A DNA stretch of 64,000 bases from Nothopassalora personata (taxonomy: Eukaryota > Ascomycota > Dothideomycetes > Mycosphaerellales > Mycosphaerellaceae): positions 3,247,140 through 3,311,139 of the forward strand of contig CM066295.1 in assembly GCA_033816765.1 (NCBI GenBank). The letters run 5' to 3'. The notes under the pieces are model-generated. The model was not told the origin of the DNA. It saw only the letters and a program-made list of their open reading frames with translations, and did no database searches. Positions 1 to 9,137 of this stretch are shown here, piece after piece (position 1 is the stretch's first letter; each line of letters begins with the position of its first letter). The translations under genes were made by a program, and so were the position numbers.

Positions 1-682
1 TGCGACCCGATCGCGTTTGCCTTGAGTCTGCAGGTATTGGCATAAGCACAATCACAGTTCGTGATTCAACCCAGGCTGTCTTCCAATCGAGTCCCATCTC
101 GACCGGGTACGATCTTGGCTGCATACAGACTCGCTGCTCGATATCGACAGCTGGCCTGCGCGAGCGACAAGGGGTAGTCAGCTGCGGCGGTCGGTGTGAA
201 AAGTTACTCTAGAACTGATCTTCTTTCACGATCTTCGAGGTATAAAGTCTGCCGGCGACCTCAGCGCCGAGCCTTCTGCGCATACCATAAGGCACTGCGA
301 TACAAGGACGACAAGCCGACTCACAGAACGCTCATTGTGTTCTCCGACCCTTATTCGGAAGAACAACAACAAGCAGCGGCAGCTGTACGCTGACTTGACC
401 GACCTCATGCTATCTGGCTCGTGAGGCAGCGTAAAGAGGCCAATCGTCCAGGCGAAGTCCAAAGTTTCCAGCTCAAATATATACCCCAGAGCTCCCTTTG
501 TTCCATCCACAGCCGCGACAGAAGTTTAACGGACCCAGCTTCGACCCACTGAGTTGGGTTTGTCCGAGCTCAGCCATCAGATTGTCCACAGCAGACCGTC
601 CTCGGCGGCTCACTAAAACCTCAAGTCGTCCTTGTCCAAAGCTGCGAAGCATTTGCTCAAGCACCAGATCAGACTCAACAAC
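1..682. other. No supported gene
   Basis: I see short open frames on both strands but none with a recognisable domain, a convincing start or a consistent codon pattern. The base composition is that of ordinary unique DNA, with CA and TG present at normal frequency, unlike the RIP-altered DNA to the right. It could hold the promoter and 5' UTR of the tentative gene that starts at 683. Confidence 0.4.
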
Positions 683-1638
683 ATGGAATCTCAGACAACA
701 TCACCCGACTCGGAAGCCCTCTACCACGGTCGCAGCAGCGCTCACGACCAAGTCGAGCTTGAGATGCACTTCGAGCAGCACTTACAGGAAATGCGAGAAG
801 AATGGTCCCGCGGAAGTATTCGCGAGCACGGCTCGTTTATGACGGCATGCAATGGATCTGGTCGCAGCCAGAGTCAGCGTGATGTTTACCTCAACTTGGA
901 ATAGCATGCAAGACTAGAGTTCTGGTATTCATTATCCCTCATGACTCTGAGCGCGTGGGCTTAGAGAGGTTGGAAAGCAGGACTCGAGCGCGAGCTGCGA
1001 TCGCGATAGAGTCATGCAAGACCGAGCCAGACTTAGTTCTCGCTCAGAGATACCATTTTATGGAATGCCTATGGTCCGAAGATGTAGACCCCAGGCGCGA
1101 CCTCGAGATTCACCTCGACAAGCTCATAGCTAATCATCTGACTCTATGCGACTGGCTAGAGGGCGAGATTGCCAAGACAGGGCAAGCAGACCATGGCGCT
1201 CCAAAATGCAACGGCCCGCTGGCTGTAATGCGAGCCATAATCATGCTGTTCTGGCCTGATCACGCGAGGTGTGGCAACGTCACCGAACGCGCTGCACTGG
1301 TCCTCACTGGCGATCACAAAAGGGTGCAATCAGGTTCTGTTACGCTAGAAAGCCTCGCTCAGCACCGTCTGATGACTGGCAGCGATGAGAGAATCGTCTA
1401 CCTCCCACTAACAGAAGCTGTGGAACTCTCGACAAGCTCGACAGACGCGAGAGAGCCGCAACCTCTCAGCTCCGCGCACGCGATGAGTACCATACGAGAC
1501 AAAGTCGAGAGGAATGCTTGGCTGAGGCGCGGGAACGATGGCACCTATCCAAGTCCCAATCCGGCCAAGTCAGCACGCGAGCTGATATCTCTGCGGGCAA
1601 GGAGCTGTCGCGCGAGAAGAGGCGTCAGATTCTCTTGA
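683..1638 (+). CDS. Tentative hypothetical protein, probably two exons
   Basis: I do not recognise this protein. A frame opening with ATG at 683 runs to a stop at 902-904 and has a polar, acidic composition (an E/Q-rich helix-like stretch). A second open frame runs from about 955 to 1638 with a Trp/Leu-rich part and a basic C-terminus. The two could be joined by a short intron (a GTGATG donor near 880 and an AG acceptor near 945-975), but I cannot prove the junction. The second frame has no ATG until about 1060, which argues for splicing rather than for two genes. It may also be chance open sequence. Confidence 0.3.
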
Positions 1639-2087
1639 AGGAAGGCCCGTCGCCACGAAATGCAATGCTCGAGTCGTTGTCAGCCTCTTAGGAAATCCTC
1701 CATGAGTGCAATCGGAGAGGCCATTTCTGCAGCATATTCATGTCATGACCCAGGAGGCATAGATCAATCACTCTGTGGAGTGGGAACTATATACTCCAGA
1801 TATGAGAGAGCGGAGAAGTTGGATTGATGCTGCAAACGACCAAGAAGGCCTGTTGTGGTCCATCACGTTCCACTAAACTAGTAGCATGAGAGGAAAATTT
1901 TTCACACAACGATCAATGTCCCCACGGCGCGATTGTTAGAAGGTCATCACGGGGTATGGAGGAAGAAAAGCATGAAGCTCGAGCGGAAGATATCATGAAT
2001 GGTAGCTTATCACCTGTCATTTACTGGCGCCACAGGGTGTGTATATATACATATGTACGTCAAAGCCATGAAACTGGCTTTTGCTCT
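1639..2087. other. Intergenic DNA
   Basis: No gene is supported here. It contains the 3' flank of the SUV3-like gene, which is transcribed leftwards and ends at 2088, and a short plus-strand open frame (1956-2213) that overlaps the SUV3 3' end and looks like a shadow. Confidence 0.4.
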
Positions 2088-4868
2088 TCACTCCCTTCCA
2101 GCAGCAGCTTCACTCGGCTTCGTCGATCCGTCCTTCTCATGATTCGTCAGCTCTTCGAAAATGTCGTCGGCGTCCTTGAGATCTTCGCTGCTCTCGCTGC
2201 CGTCCGCCGTTGACTGCTTATCGCCCTCTTCAAACGTTGAAATGAGATCCGGCTCTTCGAAAGGAAGCTCTTCTTCACCACCAAAGTGATCACCGCCAGA
2301 TGTCAAGATCTTCTGGCCCTCGAGGTCGGGTGCAATGCCAGAGGTGAAGTCATCCTCAGGCTCTTGCTCGAGCCCCTGTGTTGGCTCGGCCTTCGTTATG
2401 TCCGGATCGTCGTTGGCAAGCTCGGCCATCTTTGCTTCGGCCTTATTCTCTTCCTCTCCCAAATCCACCATCGACTGTTCTTCACCTTCCGACTCAGGCT
2501 CAGCACCGACATGGCGCTCACTTGGGTGCGCACTCGGTACTTCGGAATCGTCAGTGGCAGCAACCATCATACTCTCTATCATTTCCTTCTCCCGCTTAGC
2601 AGCCATCTTGCGCCGAGCGGTCTCACTGAAGCTGAACTTGCTGAGAACGTATTCTATCTTCTCTTCAACAAGAGCCTTGACATGGAAGGCTAGCGCTCTG
2701 GTGTTGAAAATACCAGCCATTCTATAGCTCAGCCACAGGTAGTTGACGATACCTTTGTGCAATCTCTCCAGACCACGTAGATAGTTCCTCGAAGCAGAGA
2801 CTTCGGACTCAAGAATTTCGAGTGGCAACTCTTTGATGTCGTAGAGGTTACCTCCACTTTGCGTAGCAATGCAGCGAGCATAAGCTGGCATCAGATGTTT
2901 CCACATATCTGCGTCGGCCTTCGAAGCGGGTGAGGAACAAAGAGTGTTTCGGTCTGTGACGGTCAAGCCTTCCACTGGTTCGATGAGGTCCGCGACCCAG
3001 ATTTGATCTCTGAGGCCACACAGGTGGAACCGCTTGTGCATTTGGGAGAGTTCGTGTAGTCTGGTCAGCATGTAGCTGAAAGGCGTGCCCGGTGGGAAGT
3101 ACGACGTGAAACGCTCGAGCACAGCTGCTGGTGGGAACAGACCCGCTGATTGGATGGGTTCTGGCTCTGACTGCATGGCAGCACTGACAATTGGGAAGTC
3201 GAATCGCTCCATGGTAGTGACAAGTCCTACGTTCTCCGGAAGGTCGCCCTCGGATCGCTGCTTGCCCAACGTTTCGCCAGCGGCAATCTCTCCCTTGGCA
3301 GCTGCAAGATCCTGCTCACTTGCTGGGGCGTCCGAGGCTTGTGCTGCTGTTCTGAATCGTCCAGCACGTCCAGCGATTTGCTTGATATCAGCAATGGCAA
3401 GGGTGCGGCGCTGCGTACCGTCGAACTTCGAGGATGTCTCGAAGATGATACGCTTGATGGCGAGGTTGAGACCCATACCGACAGCATCGCTAGCCACGAG
3501 GTAGTCGAAGTCGTTGGTGGGGTCATTGAAGAGCCGTGCCTGAGCTGCTCTGGTCTCTGGTGGTAAGCTCCCGTAGACTGTGGCGACCTTTCGACCAGTA
3601 GTCTTCTCGATCTGTCGACGTAGCGCGTGAATACCCATGACCGAGAAGGACACGATACAGTCGCCTTTCCGGAGCTTCTTCAAGTCTCCATCAAGCGATG
3701 ACTCTGCCATCTGTAGCGGGCTCAGACGATCATAGCGGTGGATCTCCAGTTTCTCTCCCACACTTGCGCACAGCTCTTTGATGAGTGGGACGGTTCGCGC
3801 TTCCCCGCAGAGATGCACCTCTTTCGCCTTGACTCCAAGGAGCGCCTGTGTCCATGCCCATCCACGGTCGGGATTACCAATCATCTGGATCTCATCGATC
3901 ACAGCGACCTCGAGAGTTTTGTTCAATGGCACCATCTCTACCGTACATGCCGACAGGGTATGCTCTGCGTCCTCCTTCAAGTCACTGTCCGCAGCTCGCC
4001 TTTCCTCGCCAGTCACGAGCGCGCACGGCTTTCCCTTTGCCGTCATGCGCGTGTATACTTCGTGAGCGAGGAGTCTGAGCGGACCAGCGTACACCCCACT
4101 CTTTGCCTGCTCCAGCTGTTGCAGGGCCTGATACGTCTTGCCGGAGTTGGTCGGTCCCACGTGCAGGTGAATGGTCCGATGGATGGATCTCGTGGCGGGA
4201 TACCATTCAGTCGGGTATCGCAGATCCGCAAGCGCCTTCTGATTCCTGATGTCGCTTTTTGTGAACCTGCTACCCGTGACATGGCCATAGAAGTGGTACT
4301 TGATTCGATCGTCGAGCCCGTTCGGGCCTCGTGAAGAGAAGGCCTTGCGGAGATCGACCCATATGCTATCACTTTCACCTGCGCTGGTGCCAAAGACGGA
4401 ACTTTGATTGTGCTCCGACTGCGAGATCTTTTGTGTAAAGGCACGCCATATGCGACCAAACCCGTCTTCCTGCTTGCCATCCATCTCCTTGCTGTCCTTG
4501 GCGAGTTGCTGCAGTAACGGTGCATCTTTCATCTCGTCCTTGATCACACTCAACCGCGCCTTTAACACCGCGCCGAATTCCGTCGCCGCGAAGGCTCGCT
4601 GCTTGTCTGCCCCAACCGGGAGTCGGAAGGCTGCCTTGCGCACCAGTCCATCCTGGTTCTTCTGACGCGGAAGTCGACCTGCTGTGGGACTAAACGTCCT
4701 GAAGGCGCTGCCGTCTTCATCCCTGTTGTAGAATAGCAGCCGCGGTCCACTGCTGCCCTTGTTGCTTTTGGGATGCGTCGATCGTAGGCGTCGTTGTTGG
4801 AGAGCGACGAGGCGCGTTCGGTAGGCGCAGCGTATGCAGACGCTCGCAGGCCGAATGAAGGAGAGCAT
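2088..4868 (-). CDS. SUV3: Mitochondrial ATP-dependent RNA helicase SUV3
   Basis: SUV3 is the NTP-dependent helicase that unwinds RNA for the mitochondrial degradosome, where it partners a DSS1-type exoribonuclease. The frame is open further upstream to 5039, but I choose the ATG at 4866-4868 because the protein then begins with an Arg-rich, acid-poor segment (about 40 residues) typical of a mitochondrial presequence. That gives 926 residues. Visible motifs: Walker A GPTNSGKT (238-245), Walker B DEIQ (325-328), a motif with SDAVGMGLN (about 460-468), and motif VI QIAGRAGR (497-504), followed by a SUV3-type C-terminal region with HLCGLRDQIWVADL. The last 150 residues are very acidic and look disordered, longer than in yeast SUV3. 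There is no intron and no RIP damage. It is the best-identified host gene in the window. Confidence 0.95.
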   Translation of the reverse strand: MLSFIRPASVCIRCAYRTRLVALQQRRLRSTHPKSNKGSSGPRLLFYNRDEDGSAFRTFSPTAGRLPRQKNQDGLVRKAAFRLPVGADKQRAFAATEFGAVLKARLSVIKDEMKDAPLLQQLAKDSKEMDGKQEDGFGRIWRAFTQKISQSEHNQSSVFGTSAGESDSIWVDLRKAFSSRGPNGLDDRIKYHFYGHVTGSRFTKSDIRNQKALADLRYPTEWYPATRSIHRTIHLHVGPTNSGKTYQALQQLEQAKSGVYAGPLRLLAHEVYTRMTAKGKPCALVTGEERRAADSDLKEDAEHTLSACTVEMVPLNKTLEVAVIDEIQMIGNPDRGWAWTQALLGVKAKEVHLCGEARTVPLIKELCASVGEKLEIHRYDRLSPLQMAESSLDGDLKKLRKGDCIVSFSVMGIHALRRQIEKTTGRKVATVYGSLPPETRAAQARLFNDPTNDFDYLVASDAVGMGLNLAIKRIIFETSSKFDGTQRRTLAIADIKQIAGRAGRFRTAAQASDAPASEQDLAAAKGEIAAGETLGKQRSEGDLPENVGLVTTMERFDFPIVSAAMQSEPEPIQSAGLFPPAAVLERFTSYFPPGTPFSYMLTRLHELSQMHKRFHLCGLRDQIWVADLIEPVEGLTVTDRNTLCSSPASKADADMWKHLMPAYARCIATQSGGNLYDIKELPLEILESEVSASRNYLRGLERLHKGIVNYLWLSYRMAGIFNTRALAFHVKALVEEKIEYVLSKFSFSETARRKMAAKREKEMIESMMVAATDDSEVPSAHPSERHVGAEPESEGEEQSMVDLGEEENKAEAKMAELANDDPDITKAEPTQGLEQEPEDDFTSGIAPDLEGQKILTSGGDHFGGEEELPFEEPDLISTFEEGDKQSTADGSESSEDLKDADDIFEELTNHEKDGSTKPSEAAAGRE

Positions 4869-7121
4869 CGCACGATAAGTGAACGGGTGATGGAAGTAGC
4901 GAAGCAGATCGAGCGATAATAATTTGTCTATTCTATGGGTGGCATTACTACTAGGTACGTTTATCGGCCGAATGTTCACCGGGTCAACTCCCCGCGCTTC
5001 TTCGAGTGTGATCAGGGCTACCGTGTCATGATGAGACATCGGGGAGATGGTCAGCTACTACTTAGCAGATGTGTTGATCACAAGTGTATGCAACTTATGC
5101 TCACGCGCCAGAAAAGCACCTCTTGATGCCTCACGTAGGCGGGAGAAGGGCAATTCTATCGTATCATCATCCCAAACTCGAGCGACTCATCGAGATCGGA
5201 AGTGCATGGGGATTGTTCGAATGGATGCTGTTCAGAGAGGCTGGAAGCTCGGCGTGTCCGCAAATTCTGATGAGCATCGAGGTCGCTGCGGTGGTGGTGT
5301 GCCTGGGACTGCTGTATTTGGTACCAAAGGTGGTCTGACTGGCGTTCTTGCAAACAATATGAGCCGCGAAACTGTTGCGAAGGCTTTGCGAGCACGACGA
5401 ACATTTGCGACTATCGGGGAACGCCTTGTCGGGATTTTGAGTATCTCAGATGGACATCTGTAAGGCGATGAAACTTCCGTGCGGACAGATAGACCTCTCA
5501 CTGTGCAGTATAGCTTCTTTGCATCCGAAGGCTTCTCTTCCGTCGAAGCATGGGACGCTAGTGGCAAGATATTCCATCGAGATCTCCAGCCTCGTTGTTC
5601 ATCAGTCATAAGTCTGGATGAATGAAAAATTTAGCCGGACATCGTTTGTAACTCTGTATGTATTCCTCGCCTGGTAGATTAATCAGTCGAGGCTGGCAAC
5701 TTCTTCCCACGCGACTAAGCACGTACATAGACGCGAGCGATAATCCGTATGTCATTGCAACTGTATGTACTGTGTTTATGAGACGCATTAGACACTTTTA
5801 CAATGAGAGCTCCGTACTAGACATCTCGTCCAATTCTCGAAGCCGAATCTTTTGGTGAGGTAGTCTTCGTCATCGTCAGTCTGCCAATCCCGTGCATTGA
5901 GACTGTTAAGATGTGCGGATAATACGAGGTCCCGACCTGGACTCTCCGCTATGCTTCGTAAGGTGCATGATGCTCGATTTCAGTAAGGGGGAGCATGATT
6001 TCATTGGAACCCTGTCGGCTGATTGACCGTCTAGGCGCAGCTTTTGAGCGCCACATCCAGCGACCGATGAGCGGCTTGACGATCAAACGTGCCCACCCCA
6101 GTCATGAATTGGCCACGTTCTTGCACACAATCGGCTGCTGCTTCGAGGTTACAGGCCGCTGAACTTATATGAGCCAAAGCTCGGAGCTGTAGAAAATAAC
6201 CTACATGGTAGTTTGTCGCCGTGAATGAGGATTATCTCGTCGTGAGCCCAAGTGCTGTCGTTGAGAATGCGAGCAGCCTCGGCCAAGCGCGATTATGCAT
6301 TGCTATGCGGGACTTTGCAACCAGGACTCGACTATGATCCAATGGGGGGCAGTCTAATTGATCGGATGTCGAGCTTTGAAAGTCTATGCGATTTCGTCCA
6401 AGATCTTAGAAGCGGTATCGTAACGATGTCGAGCTATGTTAAGATCAGCGTATAAGAGCAATAAACGATTGTACGCCCTGGCCTTTGTGTTATCAAGGCC
6501 ATAATTCGTTAAGTAATCCCCTAGGAAGTTCTCGGCGCATTCATACTCGCCGAGCTCCACATACATATCCGCTAAGAGTCTTGCTACGTGGGAATTTTTG
6601 GAAGTCGACGAATCTAGACGTATGGAAAGACAATTTGCTTGGTCGGACAATGCATGCTTGTCTTGGATCTGTCTACAAGGTCGCAGTACTTACATACGCG
6701 CTACCACGTCATCACCTTCCGTCAGAGCCCCAACGACGGGCATTCTCTAGCATATGAGGATGGTGTTACTCACAACACAGCCGCCATTTGCGGAGGGACA
6801 TTCGAGCACTCCCGCTTCAACTTGAAGACCCTGCAGCTTGATGGACGTCGTGCCACCAGACCCCGAAATACATCTCGTGGGAAGTGCTTTGGCGGGCGTG
6901 ATAGCAATTTCAAGGTTGAAGAAGATAACGAAGTCGGAGGACGTCAGATGCTAGATCAGAGCACAGCGGGCACCATGCTCGGGAGTGGAGCGGGGCGAAG
7001 TCCGCTGACTCGGCCCGCGAAAAAGTCAGTCCAGCCTGTTGTTTCATGGACATGTATGTAAGCGACGCTGTCCTCCGCCGCCAACGGTCAATCTCATCTG
7101 CCCTTGCGCGGGCCGTGGAGA
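4869..7121. other. Long intergenic stretch
   Basis: About 2.2 kb without a convincing gene. Several open frames of 60-140 codons exist on both strands (for example 5047-5463 and 6639-7061), but they have no family resemblance and overlap one another. The left part should hold the SUV3 promoter and the right part the promoter of the kinase-like gene. A TPR-like remnant at 6384-6689 is listed separately. Confidence 0.4.
6384..6689 (-). pseudogene. TPR-like helical repeat fragment
   Basis: The minus frame between stops reads like a real protein piece: two helix-turn-helix units with the small/aromatic spacing of tetratricopeptide repeats (ARLLADMYVELGEY..A..FL and RLLLLYADLNIARHRYDTASKIL). It has no ATG start and no neighbouring exon I can join, so it is either one exon of an unresolved gene or a remnant of a TPR protein. 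A GTAAGT-type donor just upstream on the same strand (near 6690-6700) fits an intron boundary but is not proof. Confidence 0.35.
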
Positions 7122-7925
7122 ATGGCATCGATGGAAGGTGACCTGGAAGTTATTGCCGGAGGGACAACTGGCTTAATCAAGCTGCGCGCCGATAGCCCTT
7201 TTGTCGAAAAGGCACCATATCCCAACGTACAGACTGTAGATTACAGCCTTCAAGACTTACGACGAGAATATGCCGCCTATCAAAGACTACCACAACATCC
7301 ACGTTTGCTACAGCTTCACTCGGACAGCACGCCAGAAAGACTAGTGCTGCCGTACCTCCAGAATGGCTGCCTACACGAATTCCTGCGAGCGCCGCGCGAC
7401 TCCTCGTCAGATGACTCTTCGTCGTCTAGCTCCTCGCCCAACCCCTCCCTGTCCATCTCTTCGTCACTACGACTGCAATTTGCTGCTGATGCGACCGAAG
7501 GCCTCATGATACTACATGACGTAAACATTGTCCACGGCGACATCAATTCATGGAATTTCCTGATAAACGATGACTTTCGACTTTGCATTATCGACTTCTC
7601 TGGCTCTACGATAGATGGCGAGGCTGGCTCTGCGTTTGAGGGATATAGGTACTGCCTTCCACGGTCATTCAACGATCCCTCAACTGTACGAACGGATCTT
7701 TTCGCGCTTGGATCGTTGCTATACGAGATTGCAACTAGTGAAGCGCCCTATGAAAGGTGCGGGGATCAGGAAGTAGTAGAATACTTCGAACAGGGCATCT
7801 TTCCTCCAACTCAGGACATACTCCTTGGGAGCATTATACTTGGATGCTGGCAGGGTGCTTATAAATCAGCAAAGGCTGTCCACGAAGACATTGTGAAGCA
7901 GCAGAGTAGGTCTGAGAACGATTGA
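7122..7925 (+). CDS. Protein kinase-like protein with variant catalytic motifs
   Basis: A 267-residue single-exon protein with a compact eukaryotic protein kinase fold. The catalytic loop reads HGDINSWN (H138, D140, N145) instead of HRD..N, and the Mg-binding motif reads DFSG (158-161) instead of DFG. An invariant-type Asp follows in RTDLFALGSLLYEI (190-202), the usual subdomain IX pattern. The N-lobe is short: the Gly-rich loop is weak (IAGGTTGLIKL) and the ATP-binding Lys is probably K30. A Ser/Asp-rich low-complexity insert (93-115) separates the lobes. HGD-type kinases are common in filamentous fungi, so activity is possible. The first ATG (7122) follows a stop-rich leader; ATG at 7131 is an alternative. 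This is the last well-supported gene before the repeats. Confidence 0.75.
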   Translation: MASMEGDLEVIAGGTTGLIKLRADSPFVEKAPYPNVQTVDYSLQDLRREYAAYQRLPQHPRLLQLHSDSTPERLVLPYLQNGCLHEFLRAPRDSSSDDSSSSSSSPNPSLSISSSLRLQFAADATEGLMILHDVNIVHGDINSWNFLINDDFRLCIIDFSGSTIDGEAGSAFEGYRYCLPRSFNDPSTVRTDLFALGSLLYEIATSEAPYERCGDQEVVEYFEQGIFPPTQDILLGSIILGCWQGAYKSAKAVHEDIVKQQSRSEND

Positions 7926-8066
7926 GTCAAGATAAATTGAGTGACTGCACTACGTTACTATCGTCGTTCCAATGCACACAATGCCAACTGCTAGACCCTG
8001 CTATCCTTCTATCTGCATCTGCCTCTAGCGTCCATCCCCTTATGCTGTCGTTCGCCCTATCCTGTC

Positions 8067-8270
8067 TTAACGAGCTTCAGAGTAACCCTCATATTTGCAC
8101 TGTTTGCACTGGTTCCTCCTGCGGCTGGATCCCGTATCCTTTTCCTTCATGTTTGTGCCAGTGCAGTCCGAACCACGCGCTACCGCAGCTGGACATCTCT
8201 TGATCCGAAGGAACTCCTTGACTCGATGACCGCATGTGTACGCGTATGTGGAGACCTCTTTGTCGCACAT
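8067..8270 (-). CDS. Small Cys/His-rich hypothetical protein
   Basis: A 67-residue frame starting with ATG at 8270. It has a CGH motif near residue 13 (MCDKEVSTYAYTCGH), then single Cys residues and a terminal CKQC pair, a spacing seen in many short fungal proteins of unknown function that begin with MC and carry a T-x-CGH motif. No function can be assigned. It faces the kinase gene convergently and lies about 180 bp before the start of the repeat block. It could be a chance frame, but the Cys/His pattern makes coding more likely than not. Confidence 0.45.
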   Translation of the reverse strand: MCDKEVSTYAYTCGHRVKEFLRIKRCPAAVARGSDCTGTNMKEKDTGSSRRRNQCKQCKYEGYSEAR

Positions 8271-8448
8271 TACTCCTCGTTCGTTAACTCTCGAATCTCT
8301 TATAGGACGGAAAGTCAAGAGCACCTACTTATGTTTATGTTCTGTGATCTGAGAATTCTGTCCCGGAATGTAATCTTTTCTAAAGCTAGATAGTCGTAAG
8401 AGAAGCTGTTTACTCGTGTTACTATTAGCAATGATCCACCTACGGTTT

Positions 8449-8538
8449 GTTACGCCCGTAGGGCGTGTTAGCTTACTTAACACAAATTACGTACTTAACA
8501 TAAATTAAGGTGTGTTAGGGCTATTTAACGGCTCTTAT
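8449..8538. repeat. Edge of the repeat block, unidentified repeat piece
   Basis: The sequence switches here from unique DNA to RIP-like DNA. It opens with TGTTACGCCC, which resembles an LTR start, and contains near-duplicate words around 'cttaacacaaatta' and 'cttaacataaatta'. Ninety bases later the 5' LTR of gypsy D2 begins. It is too short to classify. Confidence 0.35.
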
Positions 8539-8736
8539 TATAAGGGCAGCCTATAGCTAACCCTTACATGTAATACGGCTATACCCGGCTTAGCATGCCG
8601 CACGTAACGCGTATACGTACACTAGGAGACGCGCACAGCGTCTATAGAAGAAAGTAAGCTTTAGTTCATCTACGATTAGAAGATCGTAGGCGTGCTATAT
8701 ATTGCGACATCCCCTTATAGCCTTACGGCCCTTATA
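8539..8736 (+). repeat. Gypsy D2 5' LTR (RIP-altered)
   Basis: About 200 bp matching the reverse complement of the D1 LTR at 36213-36409, from the 'aagggcagcctat' start to the 'gacatcccctta' end. It is followed by GTTCTAAAGC.., which matches the D1 leader, and then by copia F. TG at the LTR start has become TA, as expected from RIP. Confidence 0.7.
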
Positions 8737-8752
8737 GTTCTAAAGCTTCCCT

Positions 8753-8958
8753 TGTTACGATCTAAGCGTGCACCGGCGCTGCAGCCCAATCAAACCTAAG
8801 GCAGCAGCCGCCAAGAATCAGGTGACATTGATTAGTCACCTGCAGCCTTTTCATAAGCAGCCCCTTCAATTCTAGCTTAGACACATGCAATCTACTATCT
8901 GCTTTTAAAACACCTTTATGAGCCTATTTTATAACTTCCAACTACTTGTAACGTGATA
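8753..8958 (+). repeat. Copia F 5' LTR, little RIP
   Basis: 206 bp beginning TGTTACGATC. It keeps CA and TG dinucleotides at almost every site where the 3' LTR has TA. The unmutated state continues through the leader to about 9100. Confidence 0.9.
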
Positions 8959-8978
8959 GTTATGAGCCCGACAGGCGC
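8959..8978 (+). promoter_or_regulatory. Copia F primer-binding site
   Basis: Immediately after the LTR the element reads GTTATGAGCCC. Its complement, GGGCTCATAAC, is the anticodon stem-loop sequence (CAT anticodon) expected of initiator tRNA-Met. Priming by an internal fragment of tRNA-iMet is established for Drosophila copia and relatives; assignment here is inference from that match. Confidence 0.65.
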
Positions 8979-9137
8979 TTACTAACGTTCGCTACACAAA
9001 ACGAAGCCCTAGAGCAGATTTTGCATCGTTATCAAAAACTAGTGGGATCCATCATTATCCTATTAATAACCATTGCACAGTAGTACAGTAACCCTAGTAG
9101 ACCTATAGGAACTTTCATTAGGCCTATTAACACCGTT

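Noticed and set aside
2286..2727. Plus-strand ORFs inside 2088-4868
   Set aside because: Shadows of the SUV3 coding strand.
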